Source: Bacillus spongiae (GTDB lineage Bacteria > Bacillota > Bacilli > Bacillales > Bacillaceae_K). Taken from it: 64,000 nt of DNA. The notes beneath the pieces were generated by a model. The model had not been told where the DNA came from. It saw only the letters and a list, made by a program, of their open reading frames with translations, and did no database searches. Shown here piece by piece: positions 15,715-24,881 of the stretch. The DNA is taken from assembly GCF_037120725.1 (NCBI RefSeq), contig NZ_JBBAXC010000008.1, positions 1-64,000 of the forward strand, in the 5' to 3' direction. Position numbers and translations under genes: made by a program. Within the stretch, counting starts at the first letter, position 1. Every line of letters begins with the position of its first letter.

Positions 15715-17625
15715 CTAAGGTTGTTCTGGCATCATGTAATAGCCATTATACGAATGATAAAGAACATTTCCTGTTTCAGTGTCCAACACGAGCGCCATTG
15801 CTCTATACAGAGTATTCCATTCTGCCTGTTCTCTCCACATTCCAAGTTGGACCTCTCCACGATCAATTAATTGCTGATTGTCATAATCATAATCTTTCGT
15901 TATCCATCCTTCATTTAAATCATACTTACCGATTCTCATCACTACTTTGTATTTATCATTGTCAGTGGATGGCCATGCTACACCAAAAGGAACTATCAAA
16001 GTGTTGCCATCAATCCTAAGATTCTCAGAAAGCTCCACTAGTTTTTCAAGATAAGATTGATACATTTCTCCTTTCTCTCCTATTTGAGGGTTCGCTGCAT
16101 AAATAGTACCTGTCCCATTTCTACTGCCAGCAGGATAAATTTCTGCTTGAATAAATTCAACCCTCATTTGATAACCGTGAGTAATCTTATATTCTTTCCA
16201 CTCTTCAGTCAACTTAACATTAAGTGTGCGGAAATTTGGCTCAAATGGCCAACCCTTCATTTCACTTCTTAATCGTAATGTAGCCGTTTGTTCTTTATCG
16301 GCTCTTAGCCATATGCTAAACTCTTGTTGTGATGTATAAAAAGAACCATTGATGGTATAATTTAAATAGTCAATTTCATCAGCTCGATTAGCTGTTAATT
16401 TATAGACAGGTGATCCATAGACCGTCTCATCAGACTTTTTCGTGACTGTAACGCCTGATTGATTAAAATCAGTCAGATTAATATTCTCTTCTGCCTCTGA
16501 AATGCTGTAATATAAGTCATCTCTCCCCAATACAGCTGGATCTACATGAGATTCTATTAAATACCCATCAGTAAGTGTTAAAGATTGTTCTTTTCCATTG
16601 TTATAAAAACCTTGATCATCTTGCTGTTCTATCGTTCGACTATCTAGTGAAACATTTCTAATCTTCCATAATCTGGATTTTAAGTCACGATGATCACCTA
16701 GGGTGGTATAAGATTCAATCACCTTATCCCCTGAAATAGAAAGTACAATATTATAAGCATCATTATCGTATTGTATATTTTTCTCATCCCATGTGACGTT
16801 ATATTCTTTATCCATCTTTCCAAGACTTCTATATGCTCTTCCATCAGCATTATAGCCACCATCAAACAACTTCTTTAGAATAGTATTTGCTGCAACAATG
16901 GTTCCATCTTTTCCTAGTACGACCGAAGCAATTCTCGAGTTTTCAGGTAATTGATTGTTTGTATCGATAGGGTCCCCCCATTTTATTCCAACAATTGTAC
17001 CAGAAGTGTCGAACTGTGGTTGTCCTACAACAAAATTGATATGTCTATCGTTTTTATTTTGAAAGAACATGACGGCATTCCCATTTTGATCAATTGATAA
17101 AGTCCTCATTGTAGAATTGTGAGTAACGGAAGAGAAGGGTCCTTTGGTATAAGGGATATTTATATTTTTACTAGATACTACAGTAACTGCTCCATTAATA
17201 ATTTTTAATAGATGAGAATTGATCGTATTATCCTTGACATTATTTACCGTAAGAAGAATCGTTTCGTCATCAAGCCAAAATATTTCTGGGTTTTTCGCAT
17301 ATACACCTTCTATCGATGAGCCGTTAGAATCTACTAATTGTGTTCCACTATCCTTTCCTTTATCCCAAGTGATATTTTTATCTTTCAATTTCCCTAAATT
17401 ATAATAGATATGATTATTTCCCTCTCCAGATTGATGAATTTCAAATATTCTTCCGGATTCGTTAACAGCTATAGCTGGTTGATTTCCTGTATCATAATAT
17501 GTGGCCTGACCTTCAACCGAGAAAACCTGTGCATTTACAGCAATTGGTGAAGTAGTCGATAAACTACTTAATAATAAAGTTGAAGAAACACCCGTTGCTA
17601 TAAATATCTTTTTAATTTTTTTCAT
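15715..17625 (-). CDS. Secreted beta-propeller and carbohydrate-binding-module protein
   Basis: A 636-residue protein with ribosome site AGGAGTGTGAG. Residues 1-33 form a signal peptide (MKKIKKIFIATGVSSTLLLS ... VNAQ). Residues about 40-380 hold imperfect sialidase-like propeller blades (YYDTGNQPAIAVNESGRIFE, IHQS; NPEIFWLDDETILLTV; LSIDQNGNAVMFFQ; ESYTTLGDHRDL), resembling the NPSVAVN-G-VVEVHQS repeats of Bacillus secreted proteins. Residues about 385-500 look like a jelly-roll carbohydrate-binding module (FSIWLRADKEQTATLRLRSE, IQAEIYPAGSRNGTGTIYAA). The last 120 residues are a separate beta-rich unit. No catalytic residues are evident, so I infer adhesion or lectin activity. The gene is alone, flanked by eroded DNA. 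Confidence 0.72.
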   Translation of the reverse strand: MKKIKKIFIATGVSSTLLLSSLSTTSPIAVNAQVFSVEGQATYYDTGNQPAIAVNESGRIFEIHQSGEGNNHIYYNLGKLKDKNITWDKGKDSGTQLVDSNGSSIEGVYAKNPEIFWLDDETILLTVNNVKDNTINSHLLKIINGAVTVVSSKNINIPYTKGPFSSVTHNSTMRTLSIDQNGNAVMFFQNKNDRHINFVVGQPQFDTSGTIVGIKWGDPIDTNNQLPENSRIASVVLGKDGTIVAANTILKKLFDGGYNADGRAYRSLGKMDKEYNVTWDEKNIQYDNDAYNIVLSISGDKVIESYTTLGDHRDLKSRLWKIRNVSLDSRTIEQQDDQGFYNNGKEQSLTLTDGYLIESHVDPAVLGRDDLYYSISEAEENINLTDFNQSGVTVTKKSDETVYGSPVYKLTANRADEIDYLNYTINGSFYTSQQEFSIWLRADKEQTATLRLRSEMKGWPFEPNFRTLNVKLTEEWKEYKITHGYQMRVEFIQAEIYPAGSRNGTGTIYAANPQIGEKGEMYQSYLEKLVELSENLRIDGNTLIVPFGVAWPSTDNDKYKVVMRIGKYDLNEGWITKDYDYDNQQLIDRGEVQLGMWREQAEWNTLYRAMALVLDTETGNVLYHSYNGYYMMPEQP

Positions 17626-18659
17626 AAAATCTCACACTCCTAAAAATTAGTTTCAATTAAATTATATACGTATCCTTTATTACTAATTTTTGTGAGTAAA
17701 CTCTAGGATGAATTCCTGAACCTACAGAGATTATAAAAAATGATATCCCTAATATTCCAAATACCACCAAACTTTCTATTTTTTATTTAATATTCTGAAA
17801 AATATAAGAATTGAGTATATTATACATTTTTAAAAAACGACAAAAGTGTGATTGAAATCACACCTATTTTTTTCCAGTTAACCAAAAGGTATGACATTAA
17901 CCTCCTTTAGTTACCAATTAATAACAAAAATCATTACTTGACTCATAAAAAATTACTCAACAGCTTAATTTGATAAATATTACATTTTTATAAATAAGTA
18001 AAAAGTATTATAAAAAATATGCAAATAGAATTACTTGACAATAATATTTCTTTAGTTTGTCTCAACAACTATAAAATGAAAATGCGGTCAATTCTCTTAT
18101 TTAATGACTCTAAATTATGGGAAATTTAACGATAAGGACAGCATTTATGAATGCTCCTAATGTCTGTTTAGTCGCTAACAAAGCATTACATTTTTGCTAC
18201 AGGAGAACGAGAGCTGAAGACCTTACTTCTCTTCGGATTTTCTTTTATTCCAATAACTGAACTGGGCATTGGTTGGTAGATATCGAGAAATGTTTTATGA
18301 AAATATAGGTAGAATAAACTGAAGAAAATAAGTTATTGTAGTTTTAAAATAAAGTTTGATAATTTGTAAAAAAGATTGATTATTTGTAATAAAGTTTGAT
18401 CAAAAATTCTGTTGGAAGGGTAGCAGGATTTTTTTCTTATTCCAGAAAAGGGCGCGATGATCTAACATCGCGCTTTTATTATGTTTAAAAAAGTTGTTGT
18501 AAGGTTTAAATAGTTTTGAAATAATTGGTATTAAGCTAAAGGGCAGATTAATGGAATATTCAAAACTTATATAATTTGGTTTTCGTCAAATTAAGGATGA
18601 ATTCAACTCAAAGTAATTTAATTTTAAAAATCTCAATAGTTATGAAAATAGGAGAAATT
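17626..18659. other. Long AT-rich gap
   Basis: No supportable gene. The left half probably contains the promoter of the secreted protein gene on the minus strand. At 18340-18405 a short degenerate tandem (AAGTTTGAT-ATTTGTAA) appears three times. A terminator lies at 18452-18478. Confidence 0.5.
18452..18478 (+). terminator. Rho-independent terminator
   Basis: Perfect 8-bp GC-rich stem GCGCGATG / CATCGCGC, 6-base loop, TTTTATT tail. No intact plus-strand gene precedes it. Confidence 0.7.
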
Positions 18660-19223
18660 ATGAAAAGGTTGGTTATTATTACAGTAGGTAAAACCCATAG
18701 TGGAAAAACTACCTTCGCAAAAGCTTTAGAAAGTAAGTTAAACAATTCATTAATAATGGACCAAGATAATAATGCTGAATTTTTAAATACATATTATAAG
18801 AATCTATTACCAAAACAAGGACCTAACATTCTAAAGCATTCTATATCAAAGGTAATTGTTGATTATGCTAAAGAACAAACAGACTTTCATATTATTGCGA
18901 GTAGTGCTAATCGTACTAGAAAAGGGAGAAAGTATTTGCTGGAAGAAATATATGATAAGGATGCGTTTGTAAGTATCTTGGTTCATTTTGATATTCCTGA
19001 TGAAGTTCTTCATGAAAGAGTAACTAAAAGTCAACGAAGTACCAATATACTAAGGGGGACTTATTCTAGCTTTGAGGAAGTGCTTGTTAGTCAACAGAGT
19101 GGTTCTATGAATAAGGATGTTGTGGACCCAGAAGAAGGGGAAGCAGATTATTTATTTGTGATAAGAGATAATAAGGAAGTTGATTCTGTAATTAAGGAAA
19201 TCGTTCATATAGCTAAAAGTTAA
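18660..19223 (+). CDS. P-loop kinase-like ATPase
   Basis: A 187-residue protein. The frame is open from 18576, but ATG 18660 follows AGGAGAAATT and is directly before the conserved core (MKRLVIITVGKTHSGKTTFA), so it is the likely start. The Walker A motif is GKTHSGKTT at residues 10-18. A downstream D (SLIMDQDN) and arginine-rich lid (ERVTKSQRSTNILRGTY) fit a small-molecule or nucleoside kinase, or a zeta-toxin-like AAA_33 fold. There is no partner antitoxin nearby. The substrate is unknown. Confidence 0.72.
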   Translation: MKRLVIITVGKTHSGKTTFAKALESKLNNSLIMDQDNNAEFLNTYYKNLLPKQGPNILKHSISKVIVDYAKEQTDFHIIASSANRTRKGRKYLLEEIYDKDAFVSILVHFDIPDEVLHERVTKSQRSTNILRGTYSSFEEVLVSQQSGSMNKDVVDPEEGEADYLFVIRDNKEVDSVIKEIVHIAKS

Positions 19224-19590
19224 TGGTTCATTTCCATCCTAATGTTAAGTTAACGGAGGGAGTTAGTTGAAGATGGGATCAAAATAAGACCTACGATTTT
19301 AGATATGTCTAATATGTGTAGTCCCTCAAGTGTCAACTGTTTCACTTTCCTAACCTAAATATAACATTGGTTATACCCCTACATGCGAGATAATGATGGA
19401 GATGGGATGGTGGGAGAGTAATAGAGAATCCCTATGCTCAATTGTTCCTCCTATCACAGTAAAACAAGCAAATGCATTATCTGTTTTATTTAAGAGTCAA
19501 CCAAATTTATGGTGAAAATAATAAGTAGTAAATCGACAAATCAATAAGTATTTTTGAAAAGTTCATAAAAATAAGTGATAGGTAATGAAT

Positions 19591-19791
19591 ATGAAAAAGT
19601 TTGAAGTTGACTGTAATTTTAATTATAAAAATCCAGACATTCCAGTATTATCCAAAGAGTAAGTGGAAATTTTTAACTTGAAACTAAATGACCGTGTAGC
19701 AGTATACCAAGATGATGATGCATGGGTAGGTACGGTAGTATTGGATGATAAATTACCTTTAATGTATCAATGGTATGTTAGATTAGATTGA
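19591..19791 (+). pseudogene. Small hypothetical gene with one in-frame stop
   Basis: From ATG 19591 the frame reads MKKFEVDCNFNYKNPDIPVL, SKE, stop (TAA), then continues in the same frame VEIFNLKLNDRVAVYQDDDA, WVGTVVLDDKLPLMYQWYVR, LD and a stop. The second half has a clean beta-barrel-like pattern and is followed at once by a terminator, so a 66-residue gene existed until a single nonsense change. I do not recognise it. A restart at an internal codon is possible. Confidence 0.5.
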
Positions 19792-19801
19792 ACTTTTTAT
19801 G

Positions 19802-19840
19802 AAGACAACCTCAGTTTAATATAAATGAGGTTGTCTTCTT
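19802..19840 (+). terminator. Rho-independent terminator
   Basis: 12-bp stem AAGACAACCTCA / TGAGGTTGTCTT, loop of 12, then TCTTTTCTT. It begins eleven bases after the small interrupted gene. Confidence 0.75.
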
Positions 19841-20213
19841 TTCTTATAGATGAGATCAAAGCGTATTGTAACTCTCAAGGATACACGCTTTTATGCTTGT
19901 TTAATGCGAGGGTATCACAGTTCTTCTAAAGCGGACGAAGAAGTTTAGAATTGGACAAATTAGGCTTTCGGAAGATGCAGAAGTAGTATCTTGCGTACCA
20001 TGAGATGAATTATGTTGTCATGCTGAACACAAGCCGTTAATTTATGATAGTAAATTTCTTGCTTAATAAAGTGTAGTAACATCACTTAGGTAAGGGTTAC
20101 GCAGCATTGTAAAAAAGTAAGTAATTCTTGTAAAACAAGACAAATGTCCTTCTAGTTCTCCACTAATTTATATTTTAATGAAGATATGAATTGATTTATA
20201 GGGAGTGTATTTG

Positions 20214-20352
20214 ATGAAAGGTATATTATTCTCATTAGTTAGGGTGGTTTGGTTTCGAAAGTATTCCTTTTACTTTTAATAAATTATTAGGTATTAGTAT
20301 TATGATGATAGGCATATTACTATTCAAACTAAAAAGTCATTCATTTGTATAA
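20214..20352 (+). pseudogene. YdcZ-type (DMT family) transporter with large internal deletion
   Basis: The start MKGILFSLV, behind GGGAGTG, matches the N-terminus of YdcZ/DUF606 membrane proteins. After a frameshift the sequence jumps to their C-terminus (FESIPFTFNKLLGISIMMIG, ILLFKLKSHSFV). About 100 residues with most membrane helices are gone. Both ends of the gene are preserved, so a deletion rather than truncation explains it. Confidence 0.5.
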
Positions 20353-20367
20353 AAAATTATGACCATA

Positions 20368-20404
20368 CTATTTCAATTCCAGTTTTTCTTTGGAATTGAG
20401 ATAG
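20368..20404. other. 14-bp-stem inverted repeat
   Basis: CTATTTCAATTCCA / TGGAATTGAGATAG around a 9-base loop, shortly after the decayed YdcZ gene. It probably served as that gene's terminator. Confidence 0.45.
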
Positions 20405-20567
20405 TTAGCCTAGAAAATTTTAAGTGTCATTTTAGCTAATTTGTAAAAAAACAGGGTGGGTAATAGAACCATATGTCCTTCGAACAAGGAAGGAATTATG
20501 CTAAGATATTCAGCAATTGGACGGAGTTTATCAAATAACAAAGGTAAGAATTGGTCAGGTTTCTAAT

Positions 20568-20593
20568 ATAATCCATAATATTATGGATTATAA
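20568..20593. repeat. Perfect 26-bp palindrome
   Basis: TATAATCCATAAT meets its exact inverse ATTATGGATTATA with no loop. It is isolated in a gene-free stretch (20405-20819); its role is unknown. Confidence 0.6.
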
Positions 20594-20819
20594 TAATCTT
20601 TTAATAGAGACTATAGTAAGGTTTGTAAGACGTATTTAATCAAACTTTATTCTAAACCAACACTTTGAGAAAACCATCTAAATTTCCAGCTATTTAGACA
20701 TTAAATTAGATGTATTGTAAGTAATTTTGCGGTAGTTACTAGCAATATGAGGAATGAGCAAATATTTCCGGGGAGATGATAAGGGGATTATGTCAGATGA
20801 TGAAAAAATAGTGATAAAA

Positions 20820-21107
20820 TCAGCGATTTTCCATCCGTTCACCTCGGAATGATAAGAAAGCTGTTTTGGAAGAAGCGTACGACCCAATTGCTGCATAACC
20901 ATAAAACCAGCCCATAAATACTCCTGCAACAAGGTTATCACGATGACTAATAAAAATAGATATACTTAATCCTAAAAAGACAGCAATAAAAGGTATATAT
21001 TTTTTAGGGGGTTTCAACATTATTTTTAGTAGCTGTGTAATTACAATGATTAAAGGAATGGCTATAACAGCATCCCAAAAATTAGTGTGAATAATGGGGA
21101 AATCCAT
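20820..21107 (-). CDS. Small membrane protein of unknown function
   Basis: A 95-residue protein. The frame is open to 21134, but ATG 21107 follows AAGGGAGTG and is preferred. It has about three membrane segments (FWDAVIAIPLIIVITQLL; YIPFIAVFLGLSISIFIS; NLVAGVFMGWFYGYAAIGSY) and a basic tail. Size and topology resemble phage-holin-like or other small Bacillus membrane proteins, but no lytic partner is near. It is on the same strand as murB, separated by murB's terminator, so it is probably expressed on its own. Confidence 0.6.
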   Translation of the reverse strand: MDFPIIHTNFWDAVIAIPLIIVITQLLKIMLKPPKKYIPFIAVFLGLSISIFISHRDNLVAGVFMGWFYGYAAIGSYASSKTAFLSFRGERMENR

Positions 21108-21193
21108 ATAAAAAACACTCCCTTCTATTATCAATTTCCCCTATTTCTCCATTTTCATTCAAGGTGGATTTCAGCTTATAAATATGAAAAATT

Positions 21194-21223
21194 AAACGAG
21201 TACGGATATTTCCGTACTCGTTT
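21194..21223 (-). terminator. Terminator of murB
   Basis: Perfect 13-bp stem AAACGAGTACGGA / TCCGTACTCGTTT with a 4-base loop, followed on the minus strand by an AT-rich T run. Confidence 0.8.
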
Positions 21224-21234
21224 GTTAAGTAGCT

Positions 21235-22149
21235 TTATTCATCTTCCCCAATTATTCGTACTTCACGCTCGAGGTGGACATTATATTTTTCTTTGACAGT
21301 TTTTTGAACATGTTCAATTAATGAGATGTATTCAGAAGCTGTAGCATTATTTTTATTAACAATGAAGCCTGCGTGTTTCGTAGACACTTCTGCACCGCCA
21401 ATACTTTTTCCTTGAAGGTCACTATCTTGAATCAGTTTTCCAGCGAAATAACCTGGTGGTCGTTTGAAAACAGAGCCACATGATGGATATTCAAGTGGTT
21501 GTTTAGACTCACGTTTAAAGGTTAAGTCATCCATTATGGCTTTTATATCATGGTAATTTCCATGCTTTAGTTCAAAAGTAGCTTCTAGTACAATATCTCC
21601 CTTTTCTGCAATGTTACTATAACGATAATCAAGGTTTAATTCACTTGCTTGTCGAGTTATAATATCGCCATTTTGGGTGACTACTATGGTTTGTGACAGT
21701 ACATCACGAATTTCTCCGCCATAGGCACCTGCATTCATAAATAGAGCTCCACCAACTGTTCCGGGAATTCCGCAAGCGAATTCAAGCCCAGTCAATTGAT
21801 GTTCAAGTGCATAGCGAGAAGCTTCAATAATGGCTGCGCCACTTTGAATCGTTAATTTCGTTCCATTAACTTCCATTTTTTGTAATTCACTCAAGAGCAT
21901 GACAACACCACGAATGCCCCCGTCTTTTACAATAAGGTTTGAACCGTTTCCTAGTAGAGTCAATGGGATTTTCTCTTTTTTCGCTACTTTTACAATGTTT
22001 GCGACTTCTTGGTATGTTTGTGGCTTGACGATAAAGTCCGCTTTTCCGCCTAGTTTTGTATAGGTATAGTTTCGTAGTAGTTCCTCACGTAAAATACGAT
22101 CTTCTTGTAAAACCGTTCTTAAGGAATCGTAAATATTCATCATCATCAT
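21235..22149 (-). CDS. murB: UDP-N-acetylenolpyruvoylglucosamine reductase
   Basis: A 304-residue cytoplasmic flavoenzyme that reduces UDP-GlcNAc-enolpyruvate to UDP-MurNAc with NADPH, the second committed step of peptidoglycan precursor synthesis. The FAD-binding domain covers about residues 25-190 (TKLGGKADFIVKP, LLGNGSNLIVKDGGIRGVVM, GIPGTVGGALFMNAGAYGGE). The C-terminal substrate domain has YPSCGSVFKRPPGYFAGKLI with the catalytic serine, and STKHAGFIVN. This is the short (type II) MurB usual in Bacillus. Four consecutive ATG codons open the frame; AGGA lies so close that a later one of them is probably used. The gene is monocistronic here. Confidence 0.95.
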   Translation of the reverse strand: MMMMNIYDSLRTVLQEDRILREELLRNYTYTKLGGKADFIVKPQTYQEVANIVKVAKKEKIPLTLLGNGSNLIVKDGGIRGVVMLLSELQKMEVNGTKLTIQSGAAIIEASRYALEHQLTGLEFACGIPGTVGGALFMNAGAYGGEIRDVLSQTIVVTQNGDIITRQASELNLDYRYSNIAEKGDIVLEATFELKHGNYHDIKAIMDDLTFKRESKQPLEYPSCGSVFKRPPGYFAGKLIQDSDLQGKSIGGAEVSTKHAGFIVNKNNATASEYISLIEHVQKTVKEKYNVHLEREVRIIGEDE

Positions 22150-22381
22150 TCCTGTTAATATTTTTAGTTAACATTGAAGAAACTTTTCAATAATGTCATT
22201 ATAGCACAATTAAGCTTCATATCCTTATCGATGATTACGATCATTTTCGTAGACAGTTTATGTGAAAAATAAGAAAAGGGAACCATTAATTTGATAGCTA
22301 GGTGAATAAAAGTAAAAAACGGTCAAAATCGTGAGAATAACAGGTTAATGTCAAGCATTCATACGTTAAATAAGCTTAAAC

Positions 22382-23869
22382 TCAATCTTTTAAAAGAGTT
22401 GCTAAACGGTGGTGATGGTGTTGCAATGTTAAGGCAAGTTCACTGTAGATCTTGTGCAACTCTTGATAAAAAGTGTGGTTCTTCTCGTTCGGATAGTAGA
22501 TTTTTTTTATTGGAATATGTTGCTTAATGTCATAATAAGAATCTACTTCTCCTAAAGCGATCAGAGCAGTCCAAGCCGCTCCCCAAGAGGAGCTTTGATG
22601 ACTTTCTGGAACGAAAACATCTTCCCCGAATATATCTGCTAAAATTTGTAACCATACCGATGAGCGTGCGAAACCTCCACTTGCATAAAGTGAATGAGAT
22701 TGAGATTTCAAGTTCTGACTAATGCTATATAAATTAAATATTACTCCTTCAAGCCCCGCCCGAAGGATATGTTGTTTTTGATGAGATGTGGTTAACCCTT
22801 GGAAACCTCCACGTATGTTCGAATCCCAATAAGGAGCGCGTTCTCCGTTCAGAAAAGGTAAAAAGAGAAGCCCATCCGAGCCAGGGGGAGACGCTAATGC
22901 TAGTTCGTTCACTAAATCAAATTGATTGGGATGACCAATGGTCTCAAGTATCCATTTAAGTACATTCCCACCATTATTCGATGGTCCACCGATGACAGAT
23001 AAATTTTGCGAAAAGCGGTAGCAAAATACCTCTTGGGAAGTAGTTGTTATTTGTGGTTCTTTTGATAATTTCCTGATTGCACCACTTGTCCCAATTGTAA
23101 TCGCTATATCATTTTCTGCTATTGCCCCTACGCCAATATTTGCAAGTGGTCCATCACTTCCACCAATGATAAAGGGGGTATCTATATGTAATCCTAATTC
23201 TTGTGCAACCACAGAATACATCCCTTGAAAGATTGTTGTCTCAGCAACGGGTAAGGAAAGCTGTTCCTTCTTTATTCCAGCGAGATGCAAAGCATCCTCT
23301 TCCCACTGAAGAGAATGTATATTAAATAACCCAGTGGCAGATGCAACAGAATAATCTACTGCTGTTTTACCAAACCATTTATGTAAAATGAATTCTTTAA
23401 TTGAAATAAATTTAGCTGCATGTGTATACGGTTCATATTCATTTTCTTTCATCCATAGTAGCTTTACGAATGGAGACATCGGATGAATTGGCGTTCCAGT
23501 TTTTTTATATAGATTAGATTGGTCTTGAAGTTTTGCTGCTTGAGGTGCACAACGCATGTCAGCCCACGTTAACATCGGTGAAATAGCTTCATGTTGTTCA
23601 TTCACACATATTAACGAATGCATGGCAGTAGACATCCCAATGCCGATTAATTTCTCTGGCGATAATTGGCTATGTTCGACTACTTTTTTTATCGCCTTAA
23701 TCGCTGCTCGTTCAATTTCATTAGGGTTTTGTTCTGCCCATCCCGGTTTAGGGTGAAATAGGGAATAGGCAACTTCGTATTCACCATATACATTTCCCGT
23801 AAAGTCATAAAGTAAAGCTTTACTGCTAGTCGTTCCAATATCTAAGCCCATTACAAATGTTTTCTTCAC
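22382..23869 (-). CDS. gntK: Gluconokinase, FGGY family
   Basis: A 495-residue kinase that phosphorylates gluconate to 6-phosphogluconate. The N-terminal FGGY domain begins MGLDIGTTSSKALLYDFTGN (ATP-binding loop) and includes WADMR, typical of gluconate or xylulose kinases. The C-terminal domain starts near residue 255 with ITIGTSGAIR and has LPFLNGERAPYWDSNIRGGF and YASGGFARSSVWLQILADIF. GTG start behind AGGAG. It ends the minus-strand transcript begun by the RpiR regulator, 12 bases upstream, and is divergent from gntZ, whose substrate is its product. That context favours gluconate over other sugars. No gluconate permease is in the window. Confidence 0.88.
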   Translation of the reverse strand: MKKTFVMGLDIGTTSSKALLYDFTGNVYGEYEVAYSLFHPKPGWAEQNPNEIERAAIKAIKKVVEHSQLSPEKLIGIGMSTAMHSLICVNEQHEAISPMLTWADMRCAPQAAKLQDQSNLYKKTGTPIHPMSPFVKLLWMKENEYEPYTHAAKFISIKEFILHKWFGKTAVDYSVASATGLFNIHSLQWEEDALHLAGIKKEQLSLPVAETTIFQGMYSVVAQELGLHIDTPFIIGGSDGPLANIGVGAIAENDIAITIGTSGAIRKLSKEPQITTTSQEVFCYRFSQNLSVIGGPSNNGGNVLKWILETIGHPNQFDLVNELALASPPGSDGLLFLPFLNGERAPYWDSNIRGGFQGLTTSHQKQHILRAGLEGVIFNLYSISQNLKSQSHSLYASGGFARSSVWLQILADIFGEDVFVPESHQSSSWGAAWTALIALGEVDSYYDIKQHIPIKKIYYPNEKNHTFYQELHKIYSELALTLQHHHHRLATLLKD

Positions 23870-23881
23870 AATACTGCTCCT

Positions 23882-24730
23882 CTACATTTTTTTCACAGAT
23901 ATGGCTTCGCGCATTTTTTGTAGCGATTCCTTTGCCACTTCTTTCTGCCTCATCATAAGATTGACGTAAAGCGCATCCACGATGGATAACTGCCCAATTC
24001 TTGATGCAAGTGCTTCAGAGCGATAATCTGTTTCTGCTGATAAAGTGTAAAGGGATATATCGACGCTCTTACTCAACGGGGATTTCGCCAAATTTGTTAT
24101 AGCTATAGTTGGTACATGGTGTTTTTTGGCAACATCTAAAACGGCTAATAAATCTTTATTCGTTCCAGAATGGGAAATAAAGACAATGGCATCCCTCTCG
24201 GTTAGTTGAGAGGCAGAAATGATTTGCATATGAGAATCATTATATGCGGTGGTAGACATCCCAGTACGTAAAAACTTATGATGGGCATCCATGGCGACAA
24301 AACCAGATCCTCCAGTGCCATAAAATTCAATTCGGCGTGCGTTTAATAATAGCTCCACCGCATTCGTAAACGATTGTTCATCTAATATCTTCATGGATTC
24401 TTCAAGAGTCCTAATATTAGAACGGAATACTTTTTGAGCCACCTTTTTTTCGGAGTCCCCTTCATCAATGGTTTCATGAATATCTTGAATGGGTGTTACA
24501 AGCTCAGCAGCAAGAGAGATTTTCATTGCTTGATAGCCTTTGAAGCCAAGTCTTTTGCAAAAACGAAAGACGGTTGCATCAGCCACCTTTAAATCCTCGG
24601 CAACCTGGCTGATTGTTGAATGAACAATTTGCTCGGGGGATTTTAAAATATAATCGGCAATCACTTTTTCCTTTACGCTAAATTGTGGGTAAAACGAACG
24701 GATTCTAGGTAAGCACTGTTCCTGAGACAA
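23882..24730 (-). CDS. RpiR/MurR-family transcriptional regulator of the gluconate genes
   Basis: A 282-residue repressor-type protein with a TTG start behind GGAGGG. Residues 1-77 are the HTH_6 domain (EKVIADYILKSPEQIVHSTI, QVAEDLKVADATVFRFCKRL). Residues about 125-255 are a SIS sugar-phosphate-binding domain (EFYGTGGSGFVAMDAHHKFL, DAIVFISHSGTNKDLLAVLD). It lies directly before gntK on the same transcript and divergent from gntZ, so it probably controls both and senses 6-phosphogluconate or a related sugar phosphate. In B. subtilis the gnt operon is instead governed by GntR. Confidence 0.88.
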   Translation of the reverse strand: MSQEQCLPRIRSFYPQFSVKEKVIADYILKSPEQIVHSTISQVAEDLKVADATVFRFCKRLGFKGYQAMKISLAAELVTPIQDIHETIDEGDSEKKVAQKVFRSNIRTLEESMKILDEQSFTNAVELLLNARRIEFYGTGGSGFVAMDAHHKFLRTGMSTTAYNDSHMQIISASQLTERDAIVFISHSGTNKDLLAVLDVAKKHHVPTIAITNLAKSPLSKSVDISLYTLSAETDYRSEALASRIGQLSIVDALYVNLMMRQKEVAKESLQKMREAISVKKM

Positions 24731-24881
24731 CGAAATCCCTCCTAATATGTAATAGATATTAAAGATATTTTAACTTAGACAAAATAATAAGAGAATATTT
24801 TTTCATAAACCAAGCGAGAAATTTTATTTCGTACTATAATATATACATTGAAATTTTTTTTATTCAGGAGGAGAAGATCGA

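Noticed and set aside
18340..18405. Three-fold degenerate tandem with AAGTTTGAT and TTTGTAA
   Set aside because: Short, imperfect and AT-rich; not a CRISPR-like array, with no regular spacers.
17626..18450. Looked for a riboswitch or small RNA in the long gap
   Set aside because: Some short inverted segments (18135-18175) but no recognisable conserved riboswitch core or terminator pairing.
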